Shown here: positions 63,658-64,000 of the stretch, piece after piece
How the letters are laid out: each line of letters opens with the position of its first letter
Numbering within the stretch: position 1 is the stretch's first letter
Translations under genes and position numbers: made by a program
Assembly: GCF_009671205.1 (NCBI RefSeq)
Contig: NZ_CP045309.1
Span: 5,146,001-5,210,000, forward strand
Origin: Micromonospora terminaliae
GTDB lineage: Bacteria; Actinomycetota; Actinomycetes; Mycobacteriales; Micromonosporaceae
DNA: 64,000 nt
Direction of reading: 5' to 3'
The notes under the pieces: generated by a model
Database searches by the model: none
What the model saw: the letters and a program-made list of their open reading frames with translations, nothing else
Told to the model about the DNA's origin: nothing

Positions 63658-64000
63658 ATGGCAAGGGCCTGTGTCAGAGTCCCCGGTCGAGCCGAGGCGG
63701 AGTCCAGGCGGCGTCCGGCAAGCCGGAATTCCGTTCGGATACCGGTGTTGTATCCGAACGGAACTCCAACACGGCCGGTCGCCGTCTGGGTCCGCCGCAG
63801 GCCGGCCAGGGACTCTGACACAGGCTCTCGGGCCCGGGCACGGATCGCGGCGCTCCTCCTCGCCCTCGGCCTGTTGGCCGGGGCCACGATCGCCTGGCCC
63901 CTGGTCGGGGCGACACCTGCGTACGCCGCCGTGCCGGCCGCCCAGGCCCGGGCCGAGCTGTGCAGCACCAAGGAGTGGCAGGCGGACTTCCGCGCCTGCG
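63658..64000 (+). CDS. Exported protein, N-terminal part (runs off the right edge), with a palindromic insert
   Basis: From ATG 63658, one base after the VirB4-like stop, an open frame continues past the window edge. It starts MARACVRVPG, passes through 53 residues encoded by a palindromic element, then shows a basic stretch and signal anchor (RARARIAALLLALGLLAGAT, then IAWPLVGATPAYA) followed by AQARAELCSTKEWQADFRAC. The mature protein is therefore outside the membrane and has at least two cysteines. It belongs to the same operon; its function cannot be told from the part seen. Confidence 0.7.
   Translation, partial: MARACVRVPGRAEAESRRRPASRNSVRIPVLYPNGTPTRPVAVWVRRRPARDSDTGSRARARIAALLLALGLLAGATIAWPLVGATPAYAAVPAAQARAELCSTKEWQADFRAC
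63667..63825 (+). repeat. 159-bp imperfect palindromic element in frame
   Basis: Terminal arms GCCTGTGTCAGAGTCCC (63667-63683) and its exact complement 63809-63825 bound the element. A central hairpin pairs 63725-63742 (GGAATTCCGTTCGGATAC) with 63750-63767 with one mismatch around a 7-base loop. The segments between also pair imperfectly. The length, 159 bp, is 53 codons, and the frame stays open throughout. Confidence 0.88.

Noticed and set aside
59412..64000. Reading the right end as an integrative conjugative element or prophage
   Set aside because: No integrase, relaxase, attachment-site repeats or flanking tRNA are seen, and the operon adjoins the conserved folP locus with the same base composition.

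Overview
The window is very GC-rich DNA in which nearly every long frame is a real gene or its shadow. Gene content and style (SARP and DUF397 regulators, Lsr2, CarD, ClpC, many GTG starts, ATGA stop-start overlaps) point to an actinomycete, most likely Micromonosporaceae (Micromonospora-like). The central part keeps the order of the mycobacterial and streptomycete chromosome core (ispF-ispD-carD, radA-disA, mutY, clpC-lsr2-lysS-coaX, panD-panC, folK-folB-folP), so this is chromosomal DNA, not a plasmid or phage. No rRNA, tRNA, integrase, transposase or CRISPR array was seen.

Layout. 1-15.5 kb: the start of a SARP regulator cut by the window edge, class I fumarase, two beta-propeller membrane proteins, and two blocks of the tyrosine/homogentisate route: an Lrp regulator divergent from hppD with an RDD-RDD-aminotransferase operon, and fahA plus an unknown gene divergent from hmgA. 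The route ends in fumarate, which the fumarase uses. 15.5-20.9 kb: an unusual SARP fused to a CGNR zinc finger, a secreted protein, ispF-ispD-carD and two membrane-anchored proteins. 21-25 kb: a compact type III polyketide synthase cluster (PKS, acyl-CoA-dehydrogenase-like enzyme, methyltransferase, UbiA prenyltransferase) expected to make a prenylated, methylated alkyl-phenol or quinol lipid. 25-38.8 kb: housekeeping core (lipoprotein, radA, disA, def, ACT protein, mutY, clpC, lsr2, lysS, coaX). 38.8-48.8 kb: NAD (nadC, nadB) and pantothenate (panD, panC) synthesis, a DUF2520 protein, and a MidA-type methyltransferase beside an orphan nuoD. 48.8-54.5 kb: a repeat-rich membrane protein and a complete osmoprotectant ABC importer. 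54.5-59.1 kb: membrane proteins and folK-folB-folP. 59.1-64 kb: a promoter, a structured leader RNA and a type IV secretion-like operon (pilin-like protein, PrgI-like protein, an 18-codon gene, a VirB4-like ATPase, then an exported protein cut by the window edge).

The least ordinary features are small palindromic elements. Two copies of one family lie in frame inside the MidA-type gene in opposite orientations, with compensating arm changes. A different 159-bp palindrome sits in frame just after the start codon of the last gene. A fourth pattern, an approximately 50-bp intercistronic repeat, occurs four times, each time with the stop codon of the upstream gene inside it or directly adjoining and the ribosome binding site of the next gene at or just after its end. 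The structured leader RNA of the secretion operon matches no riboswitch class I could recognise. The unknown gene between fahA and hmgA is a candidate for the missing maleylacetoacetate isomerase step.
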